From: DASZTV01 sp036268405
Lineage (GTDB): Bacteria > Actinomycetota > Actinomycetes > JAFAQI01
Direction: 5' to 3'
NCBI GenBank assembly: GCA_036268405.1
Contig: DATAUF010000138.1
Span: forward strand, 1 to 10,498
Length of the DNA: 10,498 nucleotides
Shown: positions 1 to 5,799 of the stretch, one piece after another
Layout of the letters: each line of letters starts with the position of its first letter
How positions within the stretch are numbered: the first letter of the stretch is position 1
Position numbers and translations under genes: made by a program
Notes under the pieces: generated by a model
Seen by the model: only the letters and a program-made list of their open reading frames with translations
What the model was told of the DNA's origin: nothing
Databases searched by the model: none

Positions 1-1208
1 CCACCCGGATCGATCAGCTGGTACGCCGCGAAGCCGAGCAGCCACGGCGCGACCATCGCCAGCCGTGCCGGCGCCGCGACGCTGACGTCCCACTCCACGA
101 CGCCGCGACTGCCGAAGTAGTCGACCAGGAAGACCGACACGAGCGGGACGAGAACCGACGCGAGCAGAAGCAGGAAGTTGAAGTAGTTGTCGATGTCCAG
201 CGCCAAGGCGCCGACGGTCGCGAGCCCGCAGACGATGACGGTGAAAAGACGGCGGTCGACGCGCGGCCAGACGTTCTGCAACGAGACCACGGCGGAGTAG
301 CCGTCGGCGAAGGACTCGTCGAGCTCGCGCATCACCAGCACGCCGAACGCCAGCCACCCGACCGGCACCGCGAGGAACGCCGCAAACATGTCGTGCTGGA
401 GGTTGACGTCACTGGCACGCACGACCGTCGCGAGGGCGAGCAGCCCGAGCAGATAGCCCGCTGCCTGAGTGACCGTGTAGCCCACGACGGCACCGCCGAA
501 AGCGCTTCGCGCCGAGCGCGAGTGGCGGGTGTAGTCGCTCGCGAGCGGCGCCCACGACACGGCGACGGCGATCGCGATGTCCGCCGCCGGCCAGAACCCC
601 GACCAGGAACCGTGGGTCAACGACGGCAGCGGGTGACGCAGCAGCTCGACGTAGAGGTAGATCGTCGCGATCGTCACGGCGACGAGCGCGTAGCGACGCA
701 GGATCCGCACCGCACCGAGCGGACGAACCGTCATCGCCGCGGTGACGACACCGGCGATGACGACGTAGGGCCATCGGTGGGCGTGCCAGGGGAAGAGCTG
801 TTGCGCAGCCGATGCGATGACGACGATCTCGAAGACCGTCCAGCCGAGCAGCTGCACGACGTTGACGACGGTCGGCAGGTAGGACAGCCGACGACCGAAG
901 AGTCCCCGCATCAACACCATCGACGGTGCGCCGGTCTGAGCGCCGGGGACCGCGGCGGCCGCGAGCAGCAGCGCGCCCAGCATGGTCCCGACCAACACGG
1001 CGGCGCCCGCCGCGACGTAGGCCAACCGCGGTCGGCCGACCACCGGCATCAGGACCCCGGCAGCGCCCACCGGTGCGAGCAGCGTGACACCGAGGTTGCC
1101 CCAAAGCCCGATCTGGTCGAGCCAGCCGAGGACCTTCGGCGGTGGCTCGTCGAGAGTCAGCGGCGCTTCCGCGGAAACGGCGGTATCCGTCTGGACGGTG
1201 GTGGTCAT
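1..1208 (-). CDS. cytX: NCS1-family permease, probable CytX hydroxymethylpyrimidine transporter (3' end cut by window)
   Basis: The gene starts at an ATG (1208-1206) and runs off the left edge; 402 complete codons are visible. The protein is very hydrophobic with about ten membrane segments in view, after a short polar N-terminus (residues 1-28). Sequence typical of the nucleobase:cation symporter-1 (cytosine permease-like) family includes GAPSMVLMRGLFG (93-105), the helix with LGWTVFEIVV (121-130), SWAPLASDYTR (218-228) and DNYFNFLLLL (340-349). Family members of this type take up cytosine, purines or thiamine pyrimidine precursors. A TPP riboswitch directly upstream points to the CytX subgroup, thought to import hydroxymethylpyrimidine for thiamine salvage. 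The start is supported by GGGAG seven bases before the ATG, inside the riboswitch. Family level is firm; the substrate is inferred from the riboswitch, and other pyrimidine-like substrates remain possible. Only the last few dozen residues should be missing. Confidence 0.85.
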   Translation of the reverse strand, partial: MTTTVQTDTAVSAEAPLTLDEPPPKVLGWLDQIGLWGNLGVTLLAPVGAAGVLMPVVGRPRLAYVAAGAAVLVGTMLGALLLAAAAVPGAQTGAPSMVLMRGLFGRRLSYLPTVVNVVQLLGWTVFEIVVIASAAQQLFPWHAHRWPYVVIAGVVTAAMTVRPLGAVRILRRYALVAVTIATIYLYVELLRHPLPSLTHGSWSGFWPAADIAIAVAVSWAPLASDYTRHSRSARSAFGGAVVGYTVTQAAGYLLGLLALATVVRASDVNLQHDMFAAFLAVPVGWLAFGVLVMRELDESFADGYSAVVSLQNVWPRVDRRLFTVIVCGLATVGALALDIDNYFNFLLLLASVLVPLVSVFLVDYFGSRGVVEWDVSVAAPARLAMVAPWLLGFAAYQLIDPG

Positions 1209-1213
1209 CGGCC

Positions 1214-1324
1214 CACTCCCTACGCCGGCATGATCCGGGTCAGGTCCGCGACGACCTCTCGGTCGCCGCTGCGGTCGGCGGCCACTCCGCCCTCTCAGCC
1301 CGGTACGCCGGACTCCCGCGTGAC
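1214..1324 (-). promoter_or_regulatory. TPP (thiamine pyrophosphate) riboswitch, THI box
   Basis: Read on the minus strand, the conserved elements appear in order. GCGGGAGTCCGGCG leads into a hairpin GUCCGG-CGUA-CCGGGC (P3), followed by CTGAGAGGG (complement of 1290-1298). After a variable, self-complementary GC-rich arm come CCTGACCCGGATCATGCC and GGCGTAGGGAG (complement of 1216-1244). These are the hallmark pyrimidine- and pyrophosphate-binding segments of TPP aptamers. P1 can close as UCAC (1323-1320) with GUGG (1216-1213). The permease Shine-Dalgarno GGGAG (1220-1216) is part of the conserved 3' segment, seven bases from the ATG. Ligand binding would therefore be expected to hide the ribosome site directly (inference), lowering transporter synthesis when TPP is plentiful. 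Confidence 0.93.
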
Positions 1325-1330
1325 AACCGC

Positions 1331-1336
1331 AGCCTA
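1331..1336 (-). promoter_or_regulatory. Possible -10 element for the riboswitch-permease transcript
   Basis: On the minus strand the hexamer TAGGCT fits the actinobacterial TANNNT pattern. It would place transcription start near 1324, just where the TPP aptamer begins. No convincing -35 hexamer is seen 17-18 bases further upstream, so this rests on spacing alone. Confidence 0.3.
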
Positions 1337-1364
1337 CCTACGGGTGCGGCACCCCGCAGTCGCC

Positions 1365-1426
1365 GTCGAGGCCAACCTTTTAGGTGTCTCAACCCCCTTT
1401 GAGAGACCATTTAGGTTGGCCTCGAC
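1365..1426. repeat. 62-bp interrupted inverted repeat (possible terminator or operator)
   Basis: The outer arms GTCGAGGCCAACCT (1365-1378) and AGGTTGGCCTCGAC (1413-1426) are perfect 14-bp complements. Inside lie a 4-base mismatched bulge on each side and then 10-base arms with one mismatch (GGTGTCTCAA against TTGAGAGACC), around a CCCCCT loop. In all, 23 of 28 arm positions pair. No T-tract follows on either strand. It could end the glycosylase-rhodanese transcript, whose last stop is 81 bases away, as a U-tract-less actinobacterial hairpin. It could also be an operator, since it lies just upstream of the predicted permease promoter. It also carries two direct copies of CCWTTTAGGT (1376-1385 and 1407-1416), 31 bp apart. 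Confidence 0.7.
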
Positions 1427-1471
1427 GGTTCAGGGACCACGCGAGCGCAGGCGGTACTGGTCGGGAACGGG

Positions 1472-1485
1472 CACAAGAACTTGTG
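1472..1485. repeat. 14-bp palindrome CACAAG-AA-CTTGTG
   Basis: Six-base perfect arms surround a two-base centre, 21 bases beyond the rhodanese stop codon. The two-base loop is too tight for a good RNA hairpin, so a protein-binding site is more natural than a terminator. I recognise no regulator for it, and chance occurrence is not excluded. Confidence 0.35.
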
Positions 1486-1506
1486 GCGTTGCTGGCCAGG
1501 GCGCGG

Positions 1507-1830
1507 TCACTCGGCCCTGGGCGGTTGGCCGTTCTCGCTTGCGAGCGGCTTGCCGGTAGCGGCGTACGCGACCATGCCACCGATGAGGTTGCGGCACGTG
1601 ATGCCGTGGGAGTTGAGCCACGACGTGACCTGCGCGGACCTGCCGCCGATGTGGCAGACGATCACGAGGTCGGCACCGGCGGGTAGCTCGTTGACCCTCG
1701 CCGGCACGTCATGCATCGGGATGTGGACCGCGCCGACGGCGTGACCGGCGTCCCACTCGACCGGCTCTCGCACGTCGAGCAGGACCATGTCGGAGGTGAG
1801 CTCGTCGGCGTTGATCGCGGGGACGTCCAT
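1507..1830 (-). CDS. Single-domain rhodanese-like protein
   Basis: The product is 107 residues, the size of a lone rhodanese domain with no signal peptide, so probably cytoplasmic. Family features are LLDVREPVEWDAGHAVGAVH (residues 17-36) and the active-site loop CHIGGRS, with Cys59 as the sulfur-carrying residue in the usual C-x-x-G-G-R-S setting. GITCRNLIGGM near residues 76-86 is the typical C-terminal strand and turn. Such proteins transfer sulfane sulfur; the acceptor here is unknown. I chose ATG at 1830. An in-frame TTG at 1851 would add seven residues ahead of the domain but has no ribosome-binding site. The gene follows the Fpg/Nei glycosylase gene by 28 bases on the same strand, so the two are probably co-transcribed. 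Confidence 0.9.
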   Translation of the reverse strand: MDVPAINADELTSDMVLLDVREPVEWDAGHAVGAVHIPMHDVPARVNELPAGADLVIVCHIGGRSAQVTSWLNSHGITCRNLIGGMVAYAATGKPLASENGQPPRAE

Positions 1831-1858
1831 CCCGCCAGTCTCGCGCAGCAAAGCTTGG

Positions 1859-2722
1859 CTACTTCAGCAGCTTGGACATCCGACGGTCGGCTAGTGGCTT
1901 GCCGCCGGTCTGGCACGTCGGGCAGTAGTCGAGGAACGACGTCGCGAACGACACCTCGCGCACGGTGTCGCCACACACCGGGCAGGCCTGGCCGGACCGC
2001 CCATGCACCCGCATCCCCAGCTTCTTCTCGGCCTTGAGGTCGGCCGCTGACAGTCCCCTGGCCCGCTCGACGGCGTCGGTGAGCGTCGAACGCATCGCGT
2101 CGTAGAGCTCGCCGACCTCGTCGGACGACAGTGTCGCCGCAAGCCGGTACGGCGACATCTTCGCGACGTGCAGGATCTCGTCGGAGTAGGCGTTGCCGAT
2201 CCCCGCGATCACGCCCTGATCGCGCAGCAGGCCCTTGATCTGGGTTCGCTGACCGTCCAGCAGCGCGGCGAAGACCTCGACGGTGAAGTCGTCCGCGAGC
2301 GGCTCCGGGCCGAGCCGCGCGATGCCCGGGACCTCCTGGGGATTGCGGACCACGTAGACCGCCAGCCGCTTCTGCGTACCCGCCTCGGTGAGGTCGAAGC
2401 CGCCACCGGTGTCGAGATGCATCCGCAACGCGATCGGGCTCTTGCCCCCGGGCTTGGGTGGCAGCGCCGGCAGCTCGTGCCGCCAGTGCAGCCAGCCGGC
2501 ACGCGAGAGATGCGTGACCAGATGCAGCCCGTCGACGTCGAGGTCGAGGAACTTGCCCCGTCGACTGGCCGCCGAGACGGTGAGCCCGGCCAGGGACGTC
2601 ACGGGTGGATCGAAGGTCTTGAGCACTGCGATCGACGCGACATCGATGCGTGCGACGACATGGCCGACGACCCGCTCGTCGAGGAAGTCGACCAGCGCCT
2701 GCACCTCGGGCAGCTCGGGCAC
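1859..2722 (-). CDS. Fpg/Nei-family DNA glycosylase/AP lyase
   Basis: A base-excision repair enzyme that removes oxidised bases and nicks the abasic site by beta/delta-elimination. The 287 residues open with MPELPEVQ, giving the catalytic Pro2 and Glu3. Only the GTG at 2722 yields this N-terminus, so the start is fixed by catalysis. Lys57 lies in RRGKFLD, the helix-two-turn-helix contains GIGNAYSDEIL (174-184, with Asn177), and a C-terminal zinc finger has Cys247, Cys250, Cys267 and Cys270 (C-x2-C-x16-C-x2-C). The tail TGGKPLADRRMSKLLK is one I recall from a streptomycete-type subfamily. The finger lacks the Arg expected five residues before the third Cys (Ser262 instead). Substrate range (8-oxoguanine, formamidopyrimidines or oxidised pyrimidines) cannot be told. 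It is the first gene of an apparent operon with the rhodanese. Confidence 0.93.
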   Translation of the reverse strand: MPELPEVQALVDFLDERVVGHVVARIDVASIAVLKTFDPPVTSLAGLTVSAASRRGKFLDLDVDGLHLVTHLSRAGWLHWRHELPALPPKPGGKSPIALRMHLDTGGGFDLTEAGTQKRLAVYVVRNPQEVPGIARLGPEPLADDFTVEVFAALLDGQRTQIKGLLRDQGVIAGIGNAYSDEILHVAKMSPYRLAATLSSDEVGELYDAMRSTLTDAVERARGLSAADLKAEKKLGMRVHGRSGQACPVCGDTVREVSFATSFLDYCPTCQTGGKPLADRRMSKLLK

Positions 2723-2733
2723 AGCTCAATCTT

Positions 2734-2769
2734 GCCTGTCGTCGGTGGCAGTGGTCCCCGGCGACAGGC
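2734..2769. repeat. 12-bp-arm inverted repeat in the glycosylase/CAP divergent spacer
   Basis: GCCTGTCGTCGG (2734-2745) pairs with CCGGCGACAGGC (2758-2769), with a single mismatch that becomes a U-G wobble in RNA, around a 12-base loop. It begins 11 bases upstream of the glycosylase GTG start and ends 71 bases before the first CAP gene. It could be a shared operator for the two divergent genes or a leader hairpin close to the glycosylase start. No clear -10 or -35 boxes are visible in the 118-bp spacer. Confidence 0.5.
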
Positions 2770-2840
2770 TGCCAAGGTGCCTGGCGGTGGAAGCCGACCT
2801 GCGGGACAGTTGGCCGCCAAGGATCGGAAAGGGAGCCCCG

Positions 2841-3323
2841 ATGTACCTGCGTCGTACGGCCGCACTGGCGGTCACCGTGTCTGCGCTGGCGCTCATCCCG
2901 ATGACCCCGGCCGGAGCACGACCGGCCTTCGGGGGACTTACCACCTTCGACCGTCAGCTGATCGCCGACCTCAACTCGACGCGGCTTGAGCGCGGGATCC
3001 AGGCGCTCGACATCAGCGACGGGCTCACTCCGATCGCGACGAAGTGGGCGCAGCACATCGCCGCCGCGCAGAACGCCAGCGACAACCCCCACCTGCGGTC
3101 GGCGCTCAACGCGGCCTGCCCAACGTGGCGAAAGGTCGGCGAGAACGTCGGCATCGGAACGAGCGCGGACGATCTGTTCGACGATTACATGCGCAACCCG
3201 GGGGAACGACGCACGATGCTGAGTACGAAGTTCACCTCGGTAGGAGTTCACAGTGTTGCGACGCACGATGCCAGCGGTCTCGAGGAGTGGAATGTCATCG
3301 ACTTCGCCAGCCACTGTGCCTAG
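2841..3323 (+). CDS. Secreted CAP-superfamily protein, first of three tandem paralogues (degenerate site)
   Basis: The product is 160 residues. Residues 1-27 form a signal peptide with a basic start (MYLRR), a hydrophobic core and an A-G-A cleavage site. The rest is a single CAP (SCP/PR-1-like) domain. His84 (NPHLRSAL) and Glu101 (VGENVGIG) match two of the usual cavity residues. The block that normally reads H-x-x-N-I-L is instead NPGERRTMLS (119-128), so the second histidine is missing. Cys93 and Cys159, shared with the two following paralogues, may form a disulfide; the end reads VIDFASHCA. The start has a good AAAGGGAG five bases upstream. CAP proteins bind lipids or act in other ways in the cell envelope; the role of bacterial members is mostly unknown. 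It is followed after 10 bases by the second copy. Confidence 0.85.
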   Translation: MYLRRTAALAVTVSALALIPMTPAGARPAFGGLTTFDRQLIADLNSTRLERGIQALDISDGLTPIATKWAQHIAAAQNASDNPHLRSALNAACPTWRKVGENVGIGTSADDLFDDYMRNPGERRTMLSTKFTSVGVHSVATHDASGLEEWNVIDFASHCA

Positions 3324-3333
3324 CAGTCGTGTG

Positions 3334-3828
3334 ATGCGCCTTGTCGTCAATCGACGCAGCACGGCAACACTCGCCGCGCTGGTCATGGCGCTCGTGCCTG
3401 CGGCCGCCGCCCACGCCGCACCGGCAAAGAACGTCAGGACGTACGACAAGAACATGTTGAGGTACGTCAACGCGGCGCGGACGAACCACGGACTCAAGCC
3501 CCTCAAGGAGAGCGCCGGCCTCTATGCGGTCGCGCATTCGCGCGCGGCGTTCCTGGCCAAGCACAACGCTGTCGGGCACCCCCCAAACCTCGGACCGCAG
3601 GTCCAGGCGAAGTGTCCGAAGATGAGAACGGTCGGAGAGAACTCCGGCGCACAGGGAAAGACCAGCGCGCACAAGATGTTCGAGCTCTACAAGGCATCTC
3701 CGATTCACTGGGCGAACATCATCTCCCCCGACTTCGGCTACGTCGGAATCGCCACCATCAAGGTGCCGAATGGCGACGGCACAGCCGCCGAGTACGACGT
3801 GATGGACTTCGCCGACCACTGCGCTTGA
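3334..3828 (+). CDS. Secreted CAP-superfamily protein, second tandem paralogue
   Basis: The product is 164 residues: a signal peptide ending near AAAHAAP (residues 24-30), then one CAP domain. His82 (VGHPPN), Glu102 (VGENSG) and His125 (SPIHWANII) occupy the expected cavity positions. Cys94 and Cys163 match the other two copies, and the C-terminus is VMDFADHCA. By hand count, 71 of 135 ungapped mature positions are identical to the third copy (about 53%), so these two are recent duplicates compared with the first. The start is taken as ATG at 3334; GTG at 3331 is equally possible. Neither has a clear ribosome-binding site. The start lies 10 bases after the previous stop, which suggests translational coupling in one transcript. 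An extension back into the first gene would disrupt the signal peptide. Confidence 0.85.
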   Translation: MRLVVNRRSTATLAALVMALVPAAAAHAAPAKNVRTYDKNMLRYVNAARTNHGLKPLKESAGLYAVAHSRAAFLAKHNAVGHPPNLGPQVQAKCPKMRTVGENSGAQGKTSAHKMFELYKASPIHWANIISPDFGYVGIATIKVPNGDGTAAEYDVMDFADHCA

Positions 3829-3843
3829 TGGCAATGCTTGCCA
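3829..3843 (+). terminator. Short hairpin directly after the second CAP gene
   Basis: TGGCAA-TGC-TTGCCA is a 6-bp stem with a 3-base loop that starts on the first base after the TGA. There is no T-run. It may be a weak terminator or a transcript-end stabiliser; it could also be chance. Confidence 0.3.
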
Positions 3844-3959
3844 GCAGTCCCTCGTTCACCGGTGTCAGAAATCCGACAAGCAAAGTCCCCGACAACGGCG
3901 GCCTGCCCGCAGAATGGAAGGATGGACCTCGCAGATCAACGCCCTAGGGGGGGACATTG

Positions 3960-4439
3960 ATGTGGCGGTCCATGGCGGCCCTGTCCGCTGTTGTCATGGC
4001 TATTTCGCTTACCGGAGTGGCGCAGGCCTCGCCGGCGACGAACGTTCGGCCATACGACGTGAACATGCTGAAGTACGTGAACCAGGCGCGCACGGCGCAC
4101 GGGCTGAAGCCCTACAAGGAAAGCGCCCGCCTCTACCGGGTGGCGCACACCTGGGCCGCGCACATGGCACAGACGCAGACACTCGCGCACAACCCGAACG
4201 CCTTCGCGCAGATCGGTGCCAAGTGCCCGCAATGGACCCATCTGGGAGAGAACGTCGGGGACGAGATCGGCGAGAGCGCGGCATGGCTGTTCAACCTCTA
4301 CATGTCCGACGCGCCGCATCGCCAGAACATCCTCAGCCGAAAGTTCACCGACGCCGGGATCGCGAGCGTGCAGAGCGTGAACGCCGATGGCACGACGTCA
4401 GAGTGGGACGTGATGGACTTCGGCACCCACTGCGCGTAG
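3960..4439 (+). CDS. Secreted CAP-superfamily protein, third tandem paralogue
   Basis: The product is 159 residues: a signal peptide (residues 1-24, ending VAQAS) and one CAP domain. This copy is the most canonical of the three. It has His77 (LAHNPN), Glu97 (LGENVGDE) and the block APHRQNILS (118-126) with His120 and Asn123. Cys89 and Cys158 are kept and the end reads VMDFGTHCA. ATG at 3960 is preferred over an in-frame TTG just before it because AGGGGGGG (3946-3953) lies six bases upstream. The 131-base gap from the second copy suggests it may have its own promoter, but I see no confident boxes there. Its last 42 bases overlap the end of the convergent heme A synthase gene. The molecular function is not predictable beyond extracellular or envelope CAP protein. 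Confidence 0.88.
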   Translation: MWRSMAALSAVVMAISLTGVAQASPATNVRPYDVNMLKYVNQARTAHGLKPYKESARLYRVAHTWAAHMAQTQTLAHNPNAFAQIGAKCPQWTHLGENVGDEIGESAAWLFNLYMSDAPHRQNILSRKFTDAGIASVQSVNADGTTSEWDVMDFGTHCA

Positions 4440-5357
4440 GGCGACCTGCGAGTGCGCCGGTGCCGGCGCGGTGTGCCCGAGTTGCAACCAGATCGTCGCG
4501 CTCCACAACAACGTGGCCCCGGCGACGTGGAGCTCGACGACGCTCGGCGGCAGGTTGAGGAAGTACTGCGTGTAGCCGATCGCGACCTGGGCAACGACGG
4601 CGTACGCCAGCCAGGTCGACCGCTGTCGCACGACCGCCGGCGCATCCGCGAGCCGAACCGCGAACAGCATCGCCACGACCAGCCCCGTGAGGAGCAGGGC
4701 CGAGTCGGCGTGCAGCTGGGTGACCCGCTCGAGCGCGAACGGCAGCCGCTTGACGTGCCCTCCCGAACCCGCGTGCGGACCCGTGCCGGTCGTCACCGTG
4801 CCGAGAAACAGCACGATCGCTGCGACGCCGACCAGCAGCCGCCCCAACACCAGCAGCTCGCGGGGCACCTCAGGTCGTCGCGGCTCCCAGTCGGGATGCG
4901 CGCGATGGACCAGGAGCAGGCCATCCCACACCAGCACCATCGACAGCAGGAAGTGGGCCATCACCCAGCCGGGCGACAGCTTGTAGAGGACGGACAAGCC
5001 GCCGACCACCGCCTGACCGACGAACCCTGCGATCAGCCCCCACGACAGCCACACCAGGTCGCGCCGACGCGGGGTGCGGAGCAGGGATGCAACCGCGACG
5101 ATGCCGACGAAGCCGCCGACCACCGACGTGACGACACGGTTCACGAACTCGATGAGCGCGTGGTACGTCGCAGGCGCCACCAGGGACGTGCTGGTGCAGC
5201 GCGGCCAATCCGGGCAGCCGAGCCCCGACGAGGTCAGCCGCACGGCGGCGCCACTCACGACGATCAGCCCAAGAAGCACGGCTGCGACGACCGACAGCCG
5301 GCGAAACACCAAAGGCGAGACCCGGGGAAGCCGCACGTCCTCCACCCCACCCTCCAC
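4398..5357 (-). CDS. ctaA: Heme A synthase (CtaA/COX15 family)
   Basis: This integral membrane enzyme oxidises the C8 methyl of heme O to the formyl group of heme A for aa3-type cytochrome oxidase. The 319-residue form shows eight hydrophobic segments. The first extracellular loop has SSGLGCPDWPRC with the cysteine pair Cys48 and Cys54. Glu70 lies in IEFVNR, and probable heme-ligand histidines are His135 (VMAHFLL), His216 (TQLHADS) and His277 (VELHVAG). The position three after Glu70, His in Bacillus CtaA, is Asn73 here; I recall this from other actinobacterial forms, unverified. The start is uncertain: GTG at 5357, or in-frame GTG codons four and seven residues later, all ahead of the first membrane helix. 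It is divergent from the next gene, with only 46 bases between. Its last 14 codons, including the stop, lie opposite the third CAP gene. Confidence 0.92.
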   Translation of the reverse strand: MEGGVEDVRLPRVSPLVFRRLSVVAAVLLGLIVVSGAAVRLTSSGLGCPDWPRCTSTSLVAPATYHALIEFVNRVVTSVVGGFVGIVAVASLLRTPRRRDLVWLSWGLIAGFVGQAVVGGLSVLYKLSPGWVMAHFLLSMVLVWDGLLLVHRAHPDWEPRRPEVPRELLVLGRLLVGVAAIVLFLGTVTTGTGPHAGSGGHVKRLPFALERVTQLHADSALLLTGLVVAMLFAVRLADAPAVVRQRSTWLAYAVVAQVAIGYTQYFLNLPPSVVELHVAGATLLWSATIWLQLGHTAPAPAHSQVALRAVGAEVHHVPL

Positions 5358-5368
5358 CCAAAGACGGA

Positions 5369-5383
5369 GCCGGCTTCGCCGGC
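5369..5383. repeat. GCCGGC-TTC-GCCGGC hairpin between divergent genes
   Basis: A perfect 6-bp inverted repeat with a 3-base centre in the 46-bp spacer between ctaA and the small secreted gene. It lies where the -35 region of the plus-strand promoter would fall. It may be an operator, but GC-rich motifs of this kind also arise by chance in such genomes. Confidence 0.35.
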
Positions 5384-5391
5384 ACTGCCGC

Positions 5392-5397
5392 TAGCGT
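5392..5397 (+). promoter_or_regulatory. Possible -10 box for a leaderless transcript
   Basis: TAGCGT fits TANNNT and ends six bases before the ATG at 5404, so transcription could begin at the A of the start codon. Leaderless mRNAs are common in actinobacteria, and no Shine-Dalgarno is present before this ATG. There is no recognisable -35 sequence. Confidence 0.4.
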
Positions 5398-5403
5398 ATT
5401 GAG

Positions 5404-5799
5404 ATGGGTTCTCGCCGCCGCGTGGCGGCATCGCTCGCCGCGCTTATGAGCAGTGCTGCTCTTCTCGGCGCGACCTCCGCGTCCGCCGGGCTGCTCGACG
5501 GCCTCTCGCGGCCGCATCCGAAGTTCATCTCCGGCACAGCACAAGGCAGCACCTACGACGCGAAGGGCCACGTCTACACCGCGACGTACTCCACCGAGCG
5601 CTCGGACAACTCGGGGCGCTACCCGGTCAACTCGGTGTCGGGATATGAGGTCCCGAAGGCTGCCTACCCGCACGGCTATGCAGTGGTCTTGAAGGGCGGC
5701 TTCGTCGTCTCGGGGACCGACGACGAGTTGCTGCTGATCGCGTCGGGCCGCAATGCGAAGACGATCCGCCTGATCATCAAGCCGGCGAGCGGCGTCTAG
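5404..5799 (+). CDS. Small secreted protein: stand-alone copy of the GH5 endoglycoceramidase C-terminal domain
   Basis: The product is 131 residues. A signal peptide (MGSRRR start, hydrophobic core, TSASA near residues 24-28) is followed by about 100 residues that align without gaps to the C-terminal domain of the enzyme encoded next door. Shared blocks include HV..ATYST (residues 56-64), NSVS (75-78), AAYPHGY (86-92) and VVSG (101-104). By hand count about half of the positions are identical. In endoglycoceramidases this region is a beta-sandwich appended to the catalytic barrel; its separate role is not settled, and I infer carbohydrate or lipid-surface binding. The catalytic barrel is absent. 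The signal peptides of the two neighbours also resemble each other (SRRR start, AL.GAT end), so the gene may be a duplicate that lost its catalytic part. Its TAG stop directly abuts the GTG start of the enzyme gene. Confidence 0.85.
   Translation: MGSRRRVAASLAALMSSAALLGATSASAGLLDGLSRPHPKFISGTAQGSTYDAKGHVYTATYSTERSDNSGRYPVNSVSGYEVPKAAYPHGYAVVLKGGFVVSGTDDELLLIASGRNAKTIRLIIKPASGV

Noticed and set aside
1365..1426. DtxR/IdeR-type iron box in the inverted repeat
   Set aside because: The half TTAGGTT matches, but only about 12 of 19 positions fit the full palindrome and the second half-site is absent.
393..1559. Long plus-strand open frame antisense to the permease and riboswitch
   Set aside because: Its translation is low-complexity, rich in Arg, Asp and Gly, with no domain pattern, while the opposite strand encodes a clear membrane transporter. 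It is a typical high-GC antisense shadow and also crosses the riboswitch.
2841..3323. First CAP gene as a pseudogene
   Set aside because: The frame, signal peptide, ribosome-binding site, Cys pair and C-terminal end are all intact; only the second His block is altered.
3253..3333. Upstream start of the second CAP gene inside the first
   Set aside because: It would put 27 polar residues before the signal peptide and overlap the conserved end of the first CAP gene.
1662..3506. Very long minus-strand open frame through the glycosylase and first CAP gene
   Set aside because: It is out of frame with the glycosylase, which has all catalytic residues, and the translation is Arg/Ala-rich without motifs.
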